NCBI RefSeq assembly: GCF_000319385.1
Contig: NC_019566.1
Span: forward strand, 1,131,266-1,195,265
Source: Candidatus Endolissoclinum faulkneri L2
GTDB lineage: Bacteria; Pseudomonadota; Alphaproteobacteria; Thalassobaculales; Thalassobaculaceae
Reading direction: 5' to 3'
Length of the DNA: 64,000 nt
The position numbers were made by a program, and so were the translations under genes. The notes below the pieces were generated by a model. The model did not search any database. It saw only the letters and a list, made by a program, of their open reading frames with translations, and was not told the DNA's origin. Within the stretch, counting starts at the first letter, position 1. Every line of letters begins with the position of its first letter. Below are positions 42,887-54,760 of the stretch, piece by piece.

Positions 42887-43993
42887 GCTAAACTTAGAAA
42901 AAATTCCTCAGAAAACCAGGTAATCGACAAAGATAACACACATCATCTTACATACCATGGTGTTGGTGTGAATATAAACGCCGCTAACAAACTAGTAAAC
43001 AAACTTAAACCACTTGCTAGCTCAACTTGCCGTCCAGGTGCTAACCCTTGTATTGGTGGATTTGGTGGGCTTTTTGACCCGAAAGCAGCTGGTTATTCCG
43101 ATCCAATACTAGTAGCATGTACTGATGGCGTCGGTACTAAGCTACGTATAGCAATAAATTCCGGCATACATGACACCATTGGAATTGACCTCGTTGCAAT
43201 GTGTGTCAACGATCTATTGGTTCATGGTGCCGAACCACTAGTATTCCTTGATTACTACGCAACAGGCAAATTGGATCTAGCAGTTTCGAAAGACATTATA
43301 GCTGGCATTGCCGATGGTTGTAAGCAAGCTGGATGCGGTTTGATCGGAGGAGAAACCGCTGAAATGCCGGGAATGTATCGCGAAGGCGATTATGAACTAG
43401 TAGGTTTTGCAGTTGGTGCTATCAATCGATCTCGGGTGCTAGAGAGCAGAAGAGTTAGAGCAGGTGATATTGTTCTTGGTCTCATGTCATCCGGCCTACA
43501 TTCCAACGGCTATTCATTAGTGCGTCAAGTGATAGAGCGCACTGGGATTACCTGGCATGCACAAGCTCCATTCGAAGCTAATAAAACAATAGCTGAGGCA
43601 TTGCTTGCACCAACAAAAATATATGTTAAAGCATGTCTTGCTGCTTTGGCAACTAACGCTGTGCAAGGTTTTGTACATATTACCGGTGGTGGATTGTTAG
43701 AAAACCCACCACGAGTTTTTAATGAAAATCTAGCTTTAAGATTGGATCTAACAAGTTGGATAACTCCCACAGTATTTACCTGGATTGCTAAGAAAGGTAA
43801 CATTGATAAAAAAGAAATGTTACGTACTTTTAACTGTGGGCTCGGAATGCTAGTTTTAGTCCGTCCTAATGATGTAGAGACTGTTCAATCGATATTAAAG
43901 ACACAGGGAGAAAACTCAGTACGAGTTGGATTTATTGAGCCACGCAAAGACAAAGCAGTGGTATTGTGTGGCCTCAGTTCTATATTCAGTTAA
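42884..43993 (+). CDS. purM: Phosphoribosylformylglycinamidine cyclo-ligase (AIR synthetase), apparent ATA start
   Basis: PurM closes the imidazole ring in purine synthesis. From the ATA at 42884 it is 369 residues and begins (M)AKLRKNSSENQ, leading into LTYHGVGVNINAANKLV, which matches the family start SYKDAGVDIDAGNALV. A GTG at 42968 would cut into this conserved motif. Other signatures are intact: GGFGGLFDPKAA, TDGVGTKLRIA, DLVAMCVNDLLV, GGETAEMPGMY, SSGLHSNGYSLVR, and HITGGGLLENPPR. It precedes purN by one base. The start codon is the oddity: either true AUA initiation or a damaged ATG that still works. Confidence 0.93.
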   Translation: MAKLRKNSSENQVIDKDNTHHLTYHGVGVNINAANKLVNKLKPLASSTCRPGANPCIGGFGGLFDPKAAGYSDPILVACTDGVGTKLRIAINSGIHDTIGIDLVAMCVNDLLVHGAEPLVFLDYYATGKLDLAVSKDIIAGIADGCKQAGCGLIGGETAEMPGMYREGDYELVGFAVGAINRSRVLESRRVRAGDIVLGLMSSGLHSNGYSLVRQVIERTGITWHAQAPFEANKTIAEALLAPTKIYVKACLAALATNAVQGFVHITGGGLLENPPRVFNENLALRLDLTSWITPTVFTWIAKKGNIDKKEMLRTFNCGLGMLVLVRPNDVETVQSILKTQGENSVRVGFIEPRKDKAVVLCGLSSIFS

Positions 43994-43994
43994 C

Positions 43995-44576
43995 ATGAAT
44001 GTACGTAAACGTGTGGGTGTATTGATATCCGGAAACGGTAGCAACCTACAGGCGCTTATTAATGCTGCTTACGGGCATGATTATCCTGCGGAGATCGCTT
44101 TGGTAATCTCCAACAAATCAAATGCATTTGGACTTCAACGTGCTGCTAAGGCAGCAATTCCAACGTATATATTTGATAATAAAGCTTATTCTAACAGAAT
44201 AAGCTTTGAGTATGACATAGACTTAGTTCTACGCAAGGCAGATTGCGATATCGTTTGTCTTGCTGGCTTTATGCAAATTTTTTCTCAAAAGTTTACTGAA
44301 AAATGGGAGGGGCGCATCTTAAACATTCACCCCTCCCTATTACCATGCTTCAAAGGATTACATCCACAACGTCAAGCACTAGAAGCCGGAGTAAAAATTA
44401 CTGGATGCACAGTACATTTAGTTACTGCAGAAGTAGATGATGGCCCAATTATTCTACAAGCCGCTGTCCCAGTTAAAGATAAAGATAATGAGGCTAGTTT
44501 GTCAGCAAGAATTCTAGAAGAAGAACATCGAATTTACCAAAAGGGACTTGCAATCCTGGCTAACGTGCTACGATAG
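43995..44576 (+). CDS. purN: Phosphoribosylglycinamide formyltransferase
   Basis: PurN adds the formyl group from 10-formyl-THF to GAR. The 193-residue protein begins MNVRKRVGVLISGNGSNLQALI, contains the active-site Asn-His region NIHPSLLPCFKGLHPQ and the Asp in VDDGPIILQAAVPV. I start it at 43995, one base after the purM stop, as usual for this coupled pair; an in-frame ATG at 43926 overlaps purM and adds 23 residues unlike the family. The order purM-purN is the usual operon. Confidence 0.97.
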   Translation: MNVRKRVGVLISGNGSNLQALINAAYGHDYPAEIALVISNKSNAFGLQRAAKAAIPTYIFDNKAYSNRISFEYDIDLVLRKADCDIVCLAGFMQIFSQKFTEKWEGRILNIHPSLLPCFKGLHPQRQALEAGVKITGCTVHLVTAEVDDGPIILQAAVPVKDKDNEASLSARILEEEHRIYQKGLAILANVLR

Positions 44577-45291
44577 ATAAAATGGAGGGCATGCTGCTAT
44601 AGCCTAGCATCTGGCAATATGGAAAACTAAACTTCTTATTAAAAAGATAAAATATTTTAGTTATTTAATGAATAATATTAATTATTTTTATTTTCTACCT
44701 TAATAAAGCACACTGTGCATTTTTTAGCCAAAATATAATAAAAACATCCTCTGTTAAATTTTGTTTATATATTTTTAGCACAAAGAACTTCCCATTATAT
44801 AAGAATAAGGTTAAACCTTACGTGGTAATTTGCAAACTTAGTCTGGATATTATCGAATTTATTACAGTCTAAATTTATTACGCTTAAATAACAGTAGTTG
44901 TTTTCGCAAGATAAAATTAATATACGTTAATAAATTCAACATATCACAGCATCCAGAAGTGGCATGTTAATATTGTTCTAGTCTTAAACAAACATTAAAC
45001 ATGTTGTATAATTGTTAAAAATTATGATAATTTATCTATCTTATAGAAATTGACGCTCGACCCGCAGCAATTAACTCTAGCCAACTTATTTAAGAAATCG
45101 GTTTATTTTTTCTAGATTAAGAAAATACATTGAATGTATTTAATTGCTAATAGCTTATTAAAGCAGAAAAATATAATTATAAACAAGCCAATTGAAGTTA
45201 TTTGCAGTTGTTACTTGGCAAATATATATCTTGACGTTATCTTCCCTACATGCGAGATTATAATATCTCCTTCCCATACCATCTTGATGTC
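44577..45291. other. AT-rich spacer
   Basis: No gene in the 700 bases between purN and aspS. Just after the purN stop a short imperfect stem with ATGCT and AGCAT (about 44591-44610) could aid termination. An open frame at 45134-45361 overlaps the aspS start and is rejected. Confidence 0.45.
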
Positions 45292-47094
45292 ATGCACCGC
45301 TATCGCACACATACTTGTCGTAATATTCTTGAAACTAAAATTGGTGAAACTGTCAGACTAGCTGGCTGGATTCATCGTCGTCGTGATCATGGACAACTGC
45401 TGTTTATTGATCTCCGCGACCATTACGGTATCGTTCAATGTGTAACTGACGTTAAAGAATTATCATTTCAGCAAGTCGAAAAAATTAGATTAGAAAGTGT
45501 AGTTTGCATTACTGGACGTGTGTTTAAGCGTAGTAAAAAGACAATTAATCCAGGTTTACTTACAGGTAAAATAGAAATTCGTATTAATGATTTGGAAGTG
45601 CTATCTGCGGCAGAACAAGTACCATTGCAGGTTAATTCTGAAGAAGATGCTGGCGAGGAAACTAGACTACGCTATCGCTATCTTGATCTGCGTCGAAAAC
45701 GAATGCACGATAATATCGTTTTACGTTCTAACGTAATTTCCTCCATTCGTCGTCGTATGAATGCACAAGGTTTTATAGAGTTCCAAACACCGATTCTGAC
45801 CGCTTCATCACCAGAGGGTGCACGTGATTTTCTAGTACCTTCTCGTTCACATCTAGGTAAGTTCTACGCGCTGCCTCAAGCTCCTCAACAGTTCAAGCAA
45901 CTTATTATGGTTTCTGGATTTGACCGATACTTTCAGATCGCTCCCTGTTTCCGTGACGAAGATAGTCGTGCTGATCGTTCCCCAGGGGAGTTTTATCAGC
46001 TTGACTTAGAAATGAGCTTCGTGGAACAAGAAGATATATTTTCCGCTGTCGAACCGATTTTATCAGGCGTGTTTAAAGAATTTTCCGATTGGAGTATATC
46101 AAATACCTTCCCAAGAATTGCTTACCGAGAAGCTATGCTCAAATATGGATCTGACAAACCTGACCTGCGTATCCCCATAGAGATCGCTGATGTCAGCCAT
46201 ATATTTCAAGCTTCCGCTTTTGCCAGATTCTCAAAAATTGTACAAAGTGGGGGTGTGGTTCGTGCAATTCCAGGACCTGAGTGTGGTAGTAGAGCATTTT
46301 GTGATCGCATTAATTCTTGGGCTAAAGCTCAAGGCATGATAGGTCTTGGCTACGTTATTTTCAACGCAGGCAAAGCTAGTGGGCCAATCGCTAATTATCT
46401 AACAACCGATGAAATTAGACAACTACAATTAATTACCGGTACGAAAGACGGAGACGCCATATTCTTTGCCGCAGGAGAAGAGTTAGAAACCGCTAAGATC
46501 TCTGGCCAAGCTCGTCTAAAGCTAGGAGCTGATCTTAATATCATAGATGTGAAAGTATTTAAGATGTGTTGGATTGTTGACTTTCCAATGTACAAAGTCA
46601 ACGAACTTACGGACAGTATTGATTTTTTACATAATCCTTTTTCTATGCCACAAGGCGGTTTAAAATCGCTGGAAAATATGGATCCTTTAGAGATACTAGC
46701 CTTTCAATACGATTTAGTATGTAATGGTGTCGAGCTATCTTCTGGTGCTATTCGCAATCACCGCCCAGAAATCATGTACAAAGCGTTTGAGATTGCTGGA
46801 TATAGCCAAGAGTTTGTGAATGATAAGTTCGCGGGTATCGTTAATGCTTTTAAATTTGGCGCTCCACCACACGGCGGTATTGCTCCTGGCATTGACCGTA
46901 TAGTTATGATGTTGGCTCATGAAAATAATCTGCGTGAAGTCATCTTATTTCCGATGAATCAGCAAGCTGAAGATTTGATTATGAACGCGCCAAACAAAGT
47001 GTATACAGAACAGCTTAATGAACTACATATAAAAATTGTACCGCCAACCAGGCTGCTAAATGACTCTCTTATAAAAGAAAAGGCCAATCATTAA
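45292..47094 (+). CDS. aspS: Aspartyl-tRNA synthetase
   Basis: AspS is the class II synthetase charging tRNA-Asp. I start it at 45292, [12 protein letters not shown], the conserved alphaproteobacterial opening; an upstream ATG at 45250 adds 14 unrelated residues. The product is 600 residues, normal for the bacterial type with an insertion domain. The N-terminal anticodon-binding OB fold ([23 protein letters not shown], broken by variation), motif 2 ([19 protein letters not shown]) and motif 3 ([13 protein letters not shown]) are intact. Many alphaproteobacterial AspRS also charge tRNA-Asn; sequence alone does not decide that here. Confidence 0.97.
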   Translation: MHRYRTHTCRNILETKIGETVRLAGWIHRRRDHGQLLFIDLRDHYGIVQCVTDVKELSFQQVEKIRLESVVCITGRVFKRSKKTINPGLLTGKIEIRINDLEVLSAAEQVPLQVNSEEDAGEETRLRYRYLDLRRKRMHDNIVLRSNVISSIRRRMNAQGFIEFQTPILTASSPEGARDFLVPSRSHLGKFYALPQAPQQFKQLIMVSGFDRYFQIAPCFRDEDSRADRSPGEFYQLDLEMSFVEQEDIFSAVEPILSGVFKEFSDWSISNTFPRIAYREAMLKYGSDKPDLRIPIEIADVSHIFQASAFARFSKIVQSGGVVRAIPGPECGSRAFCDRINSWAKAQGMIGLGYVIFNAGKASGPIANYLTTDEIRQLQLITGTKDGDAIFFAAGEELETAKISGQARLKLGADLNIIDVKVFKMCWIVDFPMYKVNELTDSIDFLHNPFSMPQGGLKSLENMDPLEILAFQYDLVCNGVELSSGAIRNHRPEIMYKAFEIAGYSQEFVNDKFAGIVNAFKFGAPPHGGIAPGIDRIVMMLAHENNLREVILFPMNQQAEDLIMNAPNKVYTEQLNELHIKIVPPTRLLNDSLIKEKANH

Positions 47095-47558
47095 ATATTT
47101 TTAGCATTTATGATTTAAGATAAACTGGCTAAGGCTATTCATCTTATGCGTACTCTAAGTATTATTTTACTCGAATAAATAAACTTTTTACAATTACTGA
47201 TATGCTAAAGGCATTATAAGCTAAGTTAATATTTATTATGATACAAGGAAATTTATAATTTTTTATACTAAACCCGATTGCAGGGCAATTTAGCAATTAT
47301 AAGACAAAATAATCAGCTGAGCTGTTGAGTAGCTTAAGAAGAAAATAACTCCATTAAGTAGTATTTGCTAAAACAATTAGCATCTTAATTGTTGCGTAAC
47401 TTGTTTTCTCGAAACAGTTATCACTAACAAAAATATCTAAACCAACAAATAAACATAATTACAGCGTATTAAATAACTCAAGACACTTTTTAACTGATAT
47501 ATATTGATGTTTCTATATTGACTAGAAGCAATCTAGTACATAGTTTTCAGGAGTTTTT
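47095..47558. other. Spacer between aspS and lysK
   Basis: A 464-base AT-rich gap with no gene. It ends in the AGGAG (47549-47553) that serves lysK. Confidence 0.5.
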
Positions 47559-47561
47559 TTG
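47549..47561 (+). promoter_or_regulatory. Ribosome binding site favouring a TTG start for lysK
   Basis: AGGAG at 47549-47553 is five bases before TTG 47559, in frame with lysK. The first ATG is at 47583, 29 bases after the motif and with no closer site. The family's usual length fits the ATG better, so the signals disagree. Confidence 0.5.
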
Positions 47562-49178
47562 TTATCTTTTAAAAAAAATCTAATGTCTGTTAATCTAAAA
47601 TCTCATTTTGCTCTAAACGCTAACGCCTGGCCATATGCTGAAGCGCGCAAAATAATTAAGCGTTATAACAATAAGCCACCAAAAAAAGGCTACGTGCTGT
47701 TGTCAACTGGCTACGGCCCGTCTGGATTACCACATATCGGCACTTATGGTGAGGTTACTCGCACTAACATGGTACGTCAAGCTTTTGAGATGATGAGTGA
47801 TATACCAACTAAACTTATCAGTTTTGCAGACGACATGGATGGAATGCGTAAGGTACCAACTAATATCCCAAATCAACAGATGTTAGCTGAGCACTTGAAT
47901 AAACCACTCACAAAAGTCCCTGATCCGTTTGGCACACACGAAAGCTTTGGACATCACAACAACTCTCTTCTAAGAAAGTTTTTAGATAAATTTGGATTCA
48001 ATTACGAGTTTTACTCAGCGACTGAGTGCTATACTTCAGGTATGTTTAACGATGCATTATTACAAATATTGTTCAAATACGACGAAGTCATGAATGTTAT
48101 ACTTCCTACACTAGGCAACGAAAGAAGAGCAACTTATTCGCCATTTTTGCCGATTTGTTCGCGTACTGGTCATGTTCTTCAAGTGCCTATTATCGATAGG
48201 AATGTGAATTCTGGAACAATATCTTATCACGATCCTTGCACACATAAGCGAATTACTATTCCAGTTACCGACGGTAACTGTAAGCTGCAATGGAAATGTG
48301 ACTGGGCTATGCGTTGGTGTGCTCTAGGAGTAGATTATGAAATGTTTGGCAAGGACTTAATCGAGTCAGTAAAGCTATCTTCACAAATCGTCAAAATCCT
48401 CGGTTATCCTGCACCAGCTGGCTTCAATTACGAGCTGTTTCTAGATGCTAATGGCCAAAAAATTTCCAAATCAAAAGGCAACGGCTTATCTGTAGAACAG
48501 TGGATAAAATATGGTCCATCAGAAAGCCTTGCACTATTTATGTATAAACACCCTCAACGAGCTAAACGAATACATTTTCAGGTAATTCCAAGGGCTATTG
48601 ATGAATATCTTACTTTTTTATCTAAGTTTTCAGAGGAAAGCCCCGAAAAGCGCATTGAGAATCCAGTATGGCACATTCATAACGGTACACCTCCTAATCC
48701 AGAATGCTCTGGCCTATCTTTTTCACTGCTAATAAATCTAGCAGCTGCTTGCCAAACCGATGACAAAAAGGTGATGTGGATCTATGTTAGTCGATACTTT
48801 CCAAAAACAACTCCAGAGTCAAACCCATTGCTAGATAGAATGTTGACTTATGTCATAAGATATTATCAAGATTTTGTGCGTCCATATAACAAATATCGTA
48901 CTCCTAGTAAATTAGAGCGTGCAGCACTAAAAGATCTGAAAGTTGTGCTAAAAGGCCTTAACCAAGACGCTTCTGCAGATTATCTACAAATCAAAGTATA
49001 CGAAATTGGAAAAAGACATAAATTTAATAATTTACGCGAATGGTTTAAAGCTCTATATGAAATTCTACTTGGTCAGTCCGACGGACCTCGTTTAGGCTCA
49101 TTTATTTTGCTTTATGGAGTAAAAGAAACAATTAGTTTGCTAGATAAAGCTTTGACTAGGGAGTCAATCACACCATAA
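47559..49178 (+). CDS. lysK: Lysyl-tRNA synthetase, class I
   Basis: This 539-residue enzyme is the class I (archaeal-type) LysRS used by many alphaproteobacteria in place of class II LysS. The HIGH-like motif is PHIGTYGEV, the KMSKS-like loop is KISKSKGNG, and the C-terminal helical cage domain is complete. The start is ambiguous: TTG 47559 has an AGGAG at five bases; ATG 47583 gives the more typical N-terminus (MSVNLKSHFALNANAWPYAEA, broken at the variable part). It is on the same strand as aspS but 464 bases away. Confidence 0.95.
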   Translation: MLSFKKNLMSVNLKSHFALNANAWPYAEARKIIKRYNNKPPKKGYVLLSTGYGPSGLPHIGTYGEVTRTNMVRQAFEMMSDIPTKLISFADDMDGMRKVPTNIPNQQMLAEHLNKPLTKVPDPFGTHESFGHHNNSLLRKFLDKFGFNYEFYSATECYTSGMFNDALLQILFKYDEVMNVILPTLGNERRATYSPFLPICSRTGHVLQVPIIDRNVNSGTISYHDPCTHKRITIPVTDGNCKLQWKCDWAMRWCALGVDYEMFGKDLIESVKLSSQIVKILGYPAPAGFNYELFLDANGQKISKSKGNGLSVEQWIKYGPSESLALFMYKHPQRAKRIHFQVIPRAIDEYLTFLSKFSEESPEKRIENPVWHIHNGTPPNPECSGLSFSLLINLAAACQTDDKKVMWIYVSRYFPKTTPESNPLLDRMLTYVIRYYQDFVRPYNKYRTPSKLERAALKDLKVVLKGLNQDASADYLQIKVYEIGKRHKFNNLREWFKALYEILLGQSDGPRLGSFILLYGVKETISLLDKALTRESITP

Positions 49179-50635
49179 AATCATTTAATTGATACGGCAT
49201 TTTAGCTGAAGCACTATAATCTCAAGCTAGAATGCAACAAGTCATATTATTACTTTAACTAAAATCAAAATTGCAATAAGACAAATTCTAAATATCCCCG
49301 GGAATTAATCATTCGTATTATAATCTTGTTTACAATATGTTTTAGTTATCCAAACGCTGTATATAAATTAGCAAGTTTTAAAGCTATACTTGTAATAAAT
49401 CCTTGCTAGTGCAAGCCTGCTTAGTAGCAAAATCTATAAATTTATGATTTTGCTAGCGATTAAATTTGTTACTTTAATGCTGCACACGATATGCAAAAGT
49501 TTTTGGATAATTTAATACTCATTATAAATCGAAATACGAGCTATTATTAAGAATAACTCTTCTACCAAAAGCTCATATCTATGCATATTATCCGGATTTA
49601 AAATCATGCATTACTATATGTATATAAATAGCAAGCATAATTTAATATTACAATCACCATCTATAATCTATTGTACATGTAACTTTTTGCATCAGAATTA
49701 ACTGCTTCTATACTCAATAAGGTACGCCACGACTATAATTTTTTGAGTGATTTTATAGTTAGTCTAATAAGCTTTTCGCAATTTTATTGGTTAATTTTAT
49801 TTATTTTTACCATTTGCAATGTATAGTACTTTTTTTAGAGATTAATTGACAAGCAATAGTCTGCTAGCGCTTGATGTTATTTTTATGCAACGATGGATAG
49901 AACAGTTGTTTTTCATTTAAATTATCCAAATGTATCTTGTAGTTAATCATAAAATGTATAGTTTTTCAAATATATAGTACTAATGACTTACTGCTTGATC
50001 CCTTAAAGTAGGCAATCAATCTTGATTGAGAAGTTTGTTAGTTGTAGATATATCCAATAAATTTATATAGTTAGACACCAACAATATCTATATGTTCTAC
50101 TGGAATAGCTAATAAATTTAAATTATAAAGATGGATAATTATTGCCTATATTTAATTTGATAAAAACTTATTTATCAACGCCTAATGACTATTAGTTCTA
50201 TAAGGAGTATAATTTACTTATTTGTTATCTAAGCTATTATCATTTGCTCTCCTATTAGATGAGCCAGATTATCCAGACTATTTCGATTACTTTTGACTTC
50301 AAATTATTTCCATGATTTACAAGAATGGCTTGGTTCTGATTGTTTTTTTTTGCACGGATGATTTTTTTAGATAAACAAAGGAATGCAACTCTCAAACCAC
50401 CTAAATTTCATAACTTTCTTCCAGAAATCAAATAGTCTTATTATTTTTTACATTATAGCTATATTTATTAGCATTGTCCTTTATGAGAACACTAATATCA
50501 ATAAAATTGATATTAGTGTTCTTTTTTGAAGAGATGCTGCGTTACCCTATTCCAGTAGGTTAGTTTAATAGAATTGTGATACAATGTAAACTATCTTATA
50601 GTAAAAGTAGTTTACTACTTAATTAATTAATAAAA
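49179..50635. other. AT-rich spacer with remains of a transcription unit
   Basis: No intact gene. An AAGGAG lies at about 50201-50206, and a textbook intrinsic terminator closes at 50527. Between them are short frames (for instance LLLDEPDYPDYFDYF then stop, and DLQEWLGSDCFFLHG then stop) but no continuous ORF. A 10-bp hairpin (TAGCAAAATC, GATTTTGCTA) lies near 49426-49456. Confidence 0.5.
50487..50527 (+). terminator. Intrinsic terminator with no intact gene upstream
   Basis: Arms 50487-50502 and 50506-50521 form a perfect 16-bp stem with an AAA loop, followed by TTTTTT. This is a standard Rho-independent terminator on the plus strand. The nearest intact plus-strand gene, lysK, ends 1.3 kb upstream, so it probably ended a lost gene or an unrecognised RNA. 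Confidence 0.85.
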
Positions 50636-50788
50636 ATGACTATACTATTCTTTTTTTCTTTTACACTCTTTGCATGTTTTCTGAAACGTTATCTACTTCG
50701 CACTCGGGATGAAATACTGCTTAATACTAAATCTTGGATTTTAATATTTAGCACTTTTATTATTTTATCTATTATTTCGTCTAAGTAA
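50636..50788 (+). CDS. Possible small membrane protein, 50 residues
   Basis: A short frame (50 residues) starts MTILFFFSFTLFACFLKRY and ends IIFL-type hydrophobic sequence, with two membrane segments (about 3-16 and 34-47) around a charged middle (LKRYLLRTRDEILLNTK). The middle is more GC-balanced than the spacer, which favours a real or recently real gene. There is no clear ribosome binding site. I do not recognise the family. AT-rich random DNA also gives hydrophobic frames, so this is tentative. Confidence 0.3.
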   Translation: MTILFFFSFTLFACFLKRYLLRTRDEILLNTKSWILIFSTFIILSIISSK

Positions 50789-50923
50789 GCTAAATATAAC
50801 AATATAGCTAATAAAATATAATAATAATCTATATTATGCTCAGTAATGCATTGTTAATAACTTTATATTTAAAATATATTCATTATTTGATTACAAATTA
50901 TCTTTTTAAGATAAAGATTAAAA

Positions 50924-51886
50924 TTATTGTGTTAATAACCATTGCATGATTTTTTCACATATTTGTTCAAGTTTGGTTGTTGTACACTGTCCTTCACATT
51001 TAATGTCATATTGAAATTTGTTAGAAAACCAAGTGCGCTGCCGTTTTATGTATTGCTGGGTAGCAGTCACTGCTGACTCTATAGCCGCAGGTAATTTAGT
51101 TTTTGCTTCAATGTAATTTATTAGCTGTGGAACTCCAATAGCTCGCATAGCCGGTAAAGAGCTGTTGATATTAAGTTCAGCTAAACATTTTACTTCATCT
51201 ACAGCACCTTTTTCAATCATTTTTTGATATCGAATTTTGACAGATTGAAACAAAACATGACGAGAGGGGAAAAGAAGCACTCGGCAAAAAACCAAATCTT
51301 TTCGCAACTTAATTGCTGGTTGTGCTTGCCAGTAAGATAAGGGCTTACCTGTTGAAATTGCAACTGCCCACGCTCGTTGCAATCGTTGTGAGTCTCCTGA
51401 TCTTACTCTCGGTCCCAATACGGGATCGAGAGTAAGAAGCTCATCTTTAAAGCGCTCACATCCTATTTTTTGATAACGAGCGGCTGCTTCTTCAAACACT
51501 GTATTTTCTACTGGAGGCACTCTGGCAATTCCATGAATTAGTGTATTGATATACATTCCAGTGCCTCCACAGAGTATTGGCATTTGTCCAGTGCCTAACA
51601 CCGCATCAATTTCACTAACTGCTGCATCTCGCCACCAGCCTGCTGAACCGCGCTCAGTGGCTGATAACACTCCAAAAAGCCGATGAGGTACTTTGCTTTC
51701 TTCTCGGGGCGACGGTCGATTAGTTATAATGCGTAATTCCCGATATACTTGCGAACTATCAGCATTAATTACTACGCCGTTAAGTAGTTGCGCTAGCTTT
51801 ATTGATAAAGCTGTTTTACCGCTAGCTGTAGGGCCAGTTATGATAAGTACGAAATTTTTGCTTGAAGGCATGATAAAGCTAGACAT
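50924..51886 (-). CDS. miaA: tRNA dimethylallyltransferase
   Basis: MiaA isopentenylates A37 of tRNAs that read UNN codons. The 320-residue protein has the P-loop GPTASGKT (residues 18-25), INADSSQVYREL, the Pro-rich SPREESKVPHRLFG, the GGTGMYINTLI segment and the C-terminal AIGVPQL with TQQYIKRQRTW, in which a usual Arg of TRQYAKRQ is Gln. Length is normal. The gene is divergent from serB with a 28-base gap. Start is the first ATG; an in-frame ATG at residue 6 is possible. Confidence 0.96.
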   Translation of the reverse strand: MSSFIMPSSKNFVLIITGPTASGKTALSIKLAQLLNGVVINADSSQVYRELRIITNRPSPREESKVPHRLFGVLSATERGSAGWWRDAAVSEIDAVLGTGQMPILCGGTGMYINTLIHGIARVPPVENTVFEEAAARYQKIGCERFKDELLTLDPVLGPRVRSGDSQRLQRAWAVAISTGKPLSYWQAQPAIKLRKDLVFCRVLLFPSRHVLFQSVKIRYQKMIEKGAVDEVKCLAELNINSSLPAMRAIGVPQLINYIEAKTKLPAAIESAVTATQQYIKRQRTWFSNKFQYDIKCEGQCTTTKLEQICEKIMQWLLTQ

Positions 51887-51914
51887 ATTATTTTTTATGT
51901 TATAATTTTAACCT

Positions 51915-52817
51915 ATGCAATGGTTTATAACGCTGTGCTCAGCGCCAGGCGGACTAGATTCTGATTTTGTAGTATCGGCGAAACAGTTATTAATTGAAGC
52001 CGGTGCACAAGTCGGTGATGTTTTGTGGTTGGCTCCACAAGAAGCCGCAGAAATTCATTTCAATTCGGAACGGCCAATAGATCTCTTAGATTGCCTACGT
52101 CTTAATCTAGCAGAAGTTCCAGTTGATGTTAATTGTGGATTACTAGCGCGACGGCGTAAACAGTTACTGATAGCTGATATGGATAGTACCATTCTCATTG
52201 GCGAGTCACTAGACGAATTGGCTAAATATTCAGATTTTGCTGAGGAAATTGCTACAATCACTTCCTCTGCTATGTGTGGTGAATTATGTTTTGAACTCGC
52301 TTTAAAGAAGCGAGTTAGTATGTTAAAAGGCATGTCGGCAGTAAATATAACTAAAGTTTTAGAAAATATTCAACTTACTCCTGGAGCAACAGAGTTGGTG
52401 ACAACAATGAAAATGACCGGCGCTTATTGTGTATTAGTTTCCGGAAGCTTTAAGTCTATCACCAACGTGATTCGCCAAAGAGTTGGCTTCGATGATGATT
52501 ATTCCAATGTATTGCATGTAAACAATGGTGTTATTGTCGGCACAGTTAGTGAGCCAATCCTTGGGCGTAATGCCAAACTTAAGATTATGAAAGAACTATG
52601 CGTTGTACGTGGGTTGCTTATGGATGATACTTTAGCGGTGGGTGATGGCAGCAACGATTTAGCGATGTTGAAGGCTGCAGGGATGGGTGTAGCCTTTCGT
52701 GCTAAGCAATTTTTGTCTTCTAAGGCAAGATTTGTTATCAACCATGCAGACTTGCGTGGTTTGCTGTATTTACAAGGATTTAAGCGTTCAGATTTTATTA
52801 ATTCGCCCACTGTATAG
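51915..52817 (+). CDS. serB: Phosphoserine phosphatase
   Basis: SerB makes serine from phosphoserine in the cytoplasm. The 300-residue protein has an N-terminal ACT-like part (1-80) and a HAD phosphatase domain with motif I ADMDSTILIGES (Asp 88 and 90), motif II around VLVSGSFKS, a conserved Lys (KELCVVRG region) and motif III GDGSNDLAMLKAAGMGVAF from about residue 244. Length is normal. Its start is 28 bases from the divergent miaA start, so both promoters overlap; that arrangement is common in alphaproteobacteria. Confidence 0.96.
   Translation: MQWFITLCSAPGGLDSDFVVSAKQLLIEAGAQVGDVLWLAPQEAAEIHFNSERPIDLLDCLRLNLAEVPVDVNCGLLARRRKQLLIADMDSTILIGESLDELAKYSDFAEEIATITSSAMCGELCFELALKKRVSMLKGMSAVNITKVLENIQLTPGATELVTTMKMTGAYCVLVSGSFKSITNVIRQRVGFDDDYSNVLHVNNGVIVGTVSEPILGRNAKLKIMKELCVVRGLLMDDTLAVGDGSNDLAMLKAAGMGVAFRAKQFLSSKARFVINHADLRGLLYLQGFKRSDFINSPTV

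Positions 52818-54760
<1,943 letters not shown>

Noticed and set aside
45134-45361. 75-codon frame before aspS
   Set aside because: Overlaps the conserved aspS start in a different frame and is spacer-derived in its first half.
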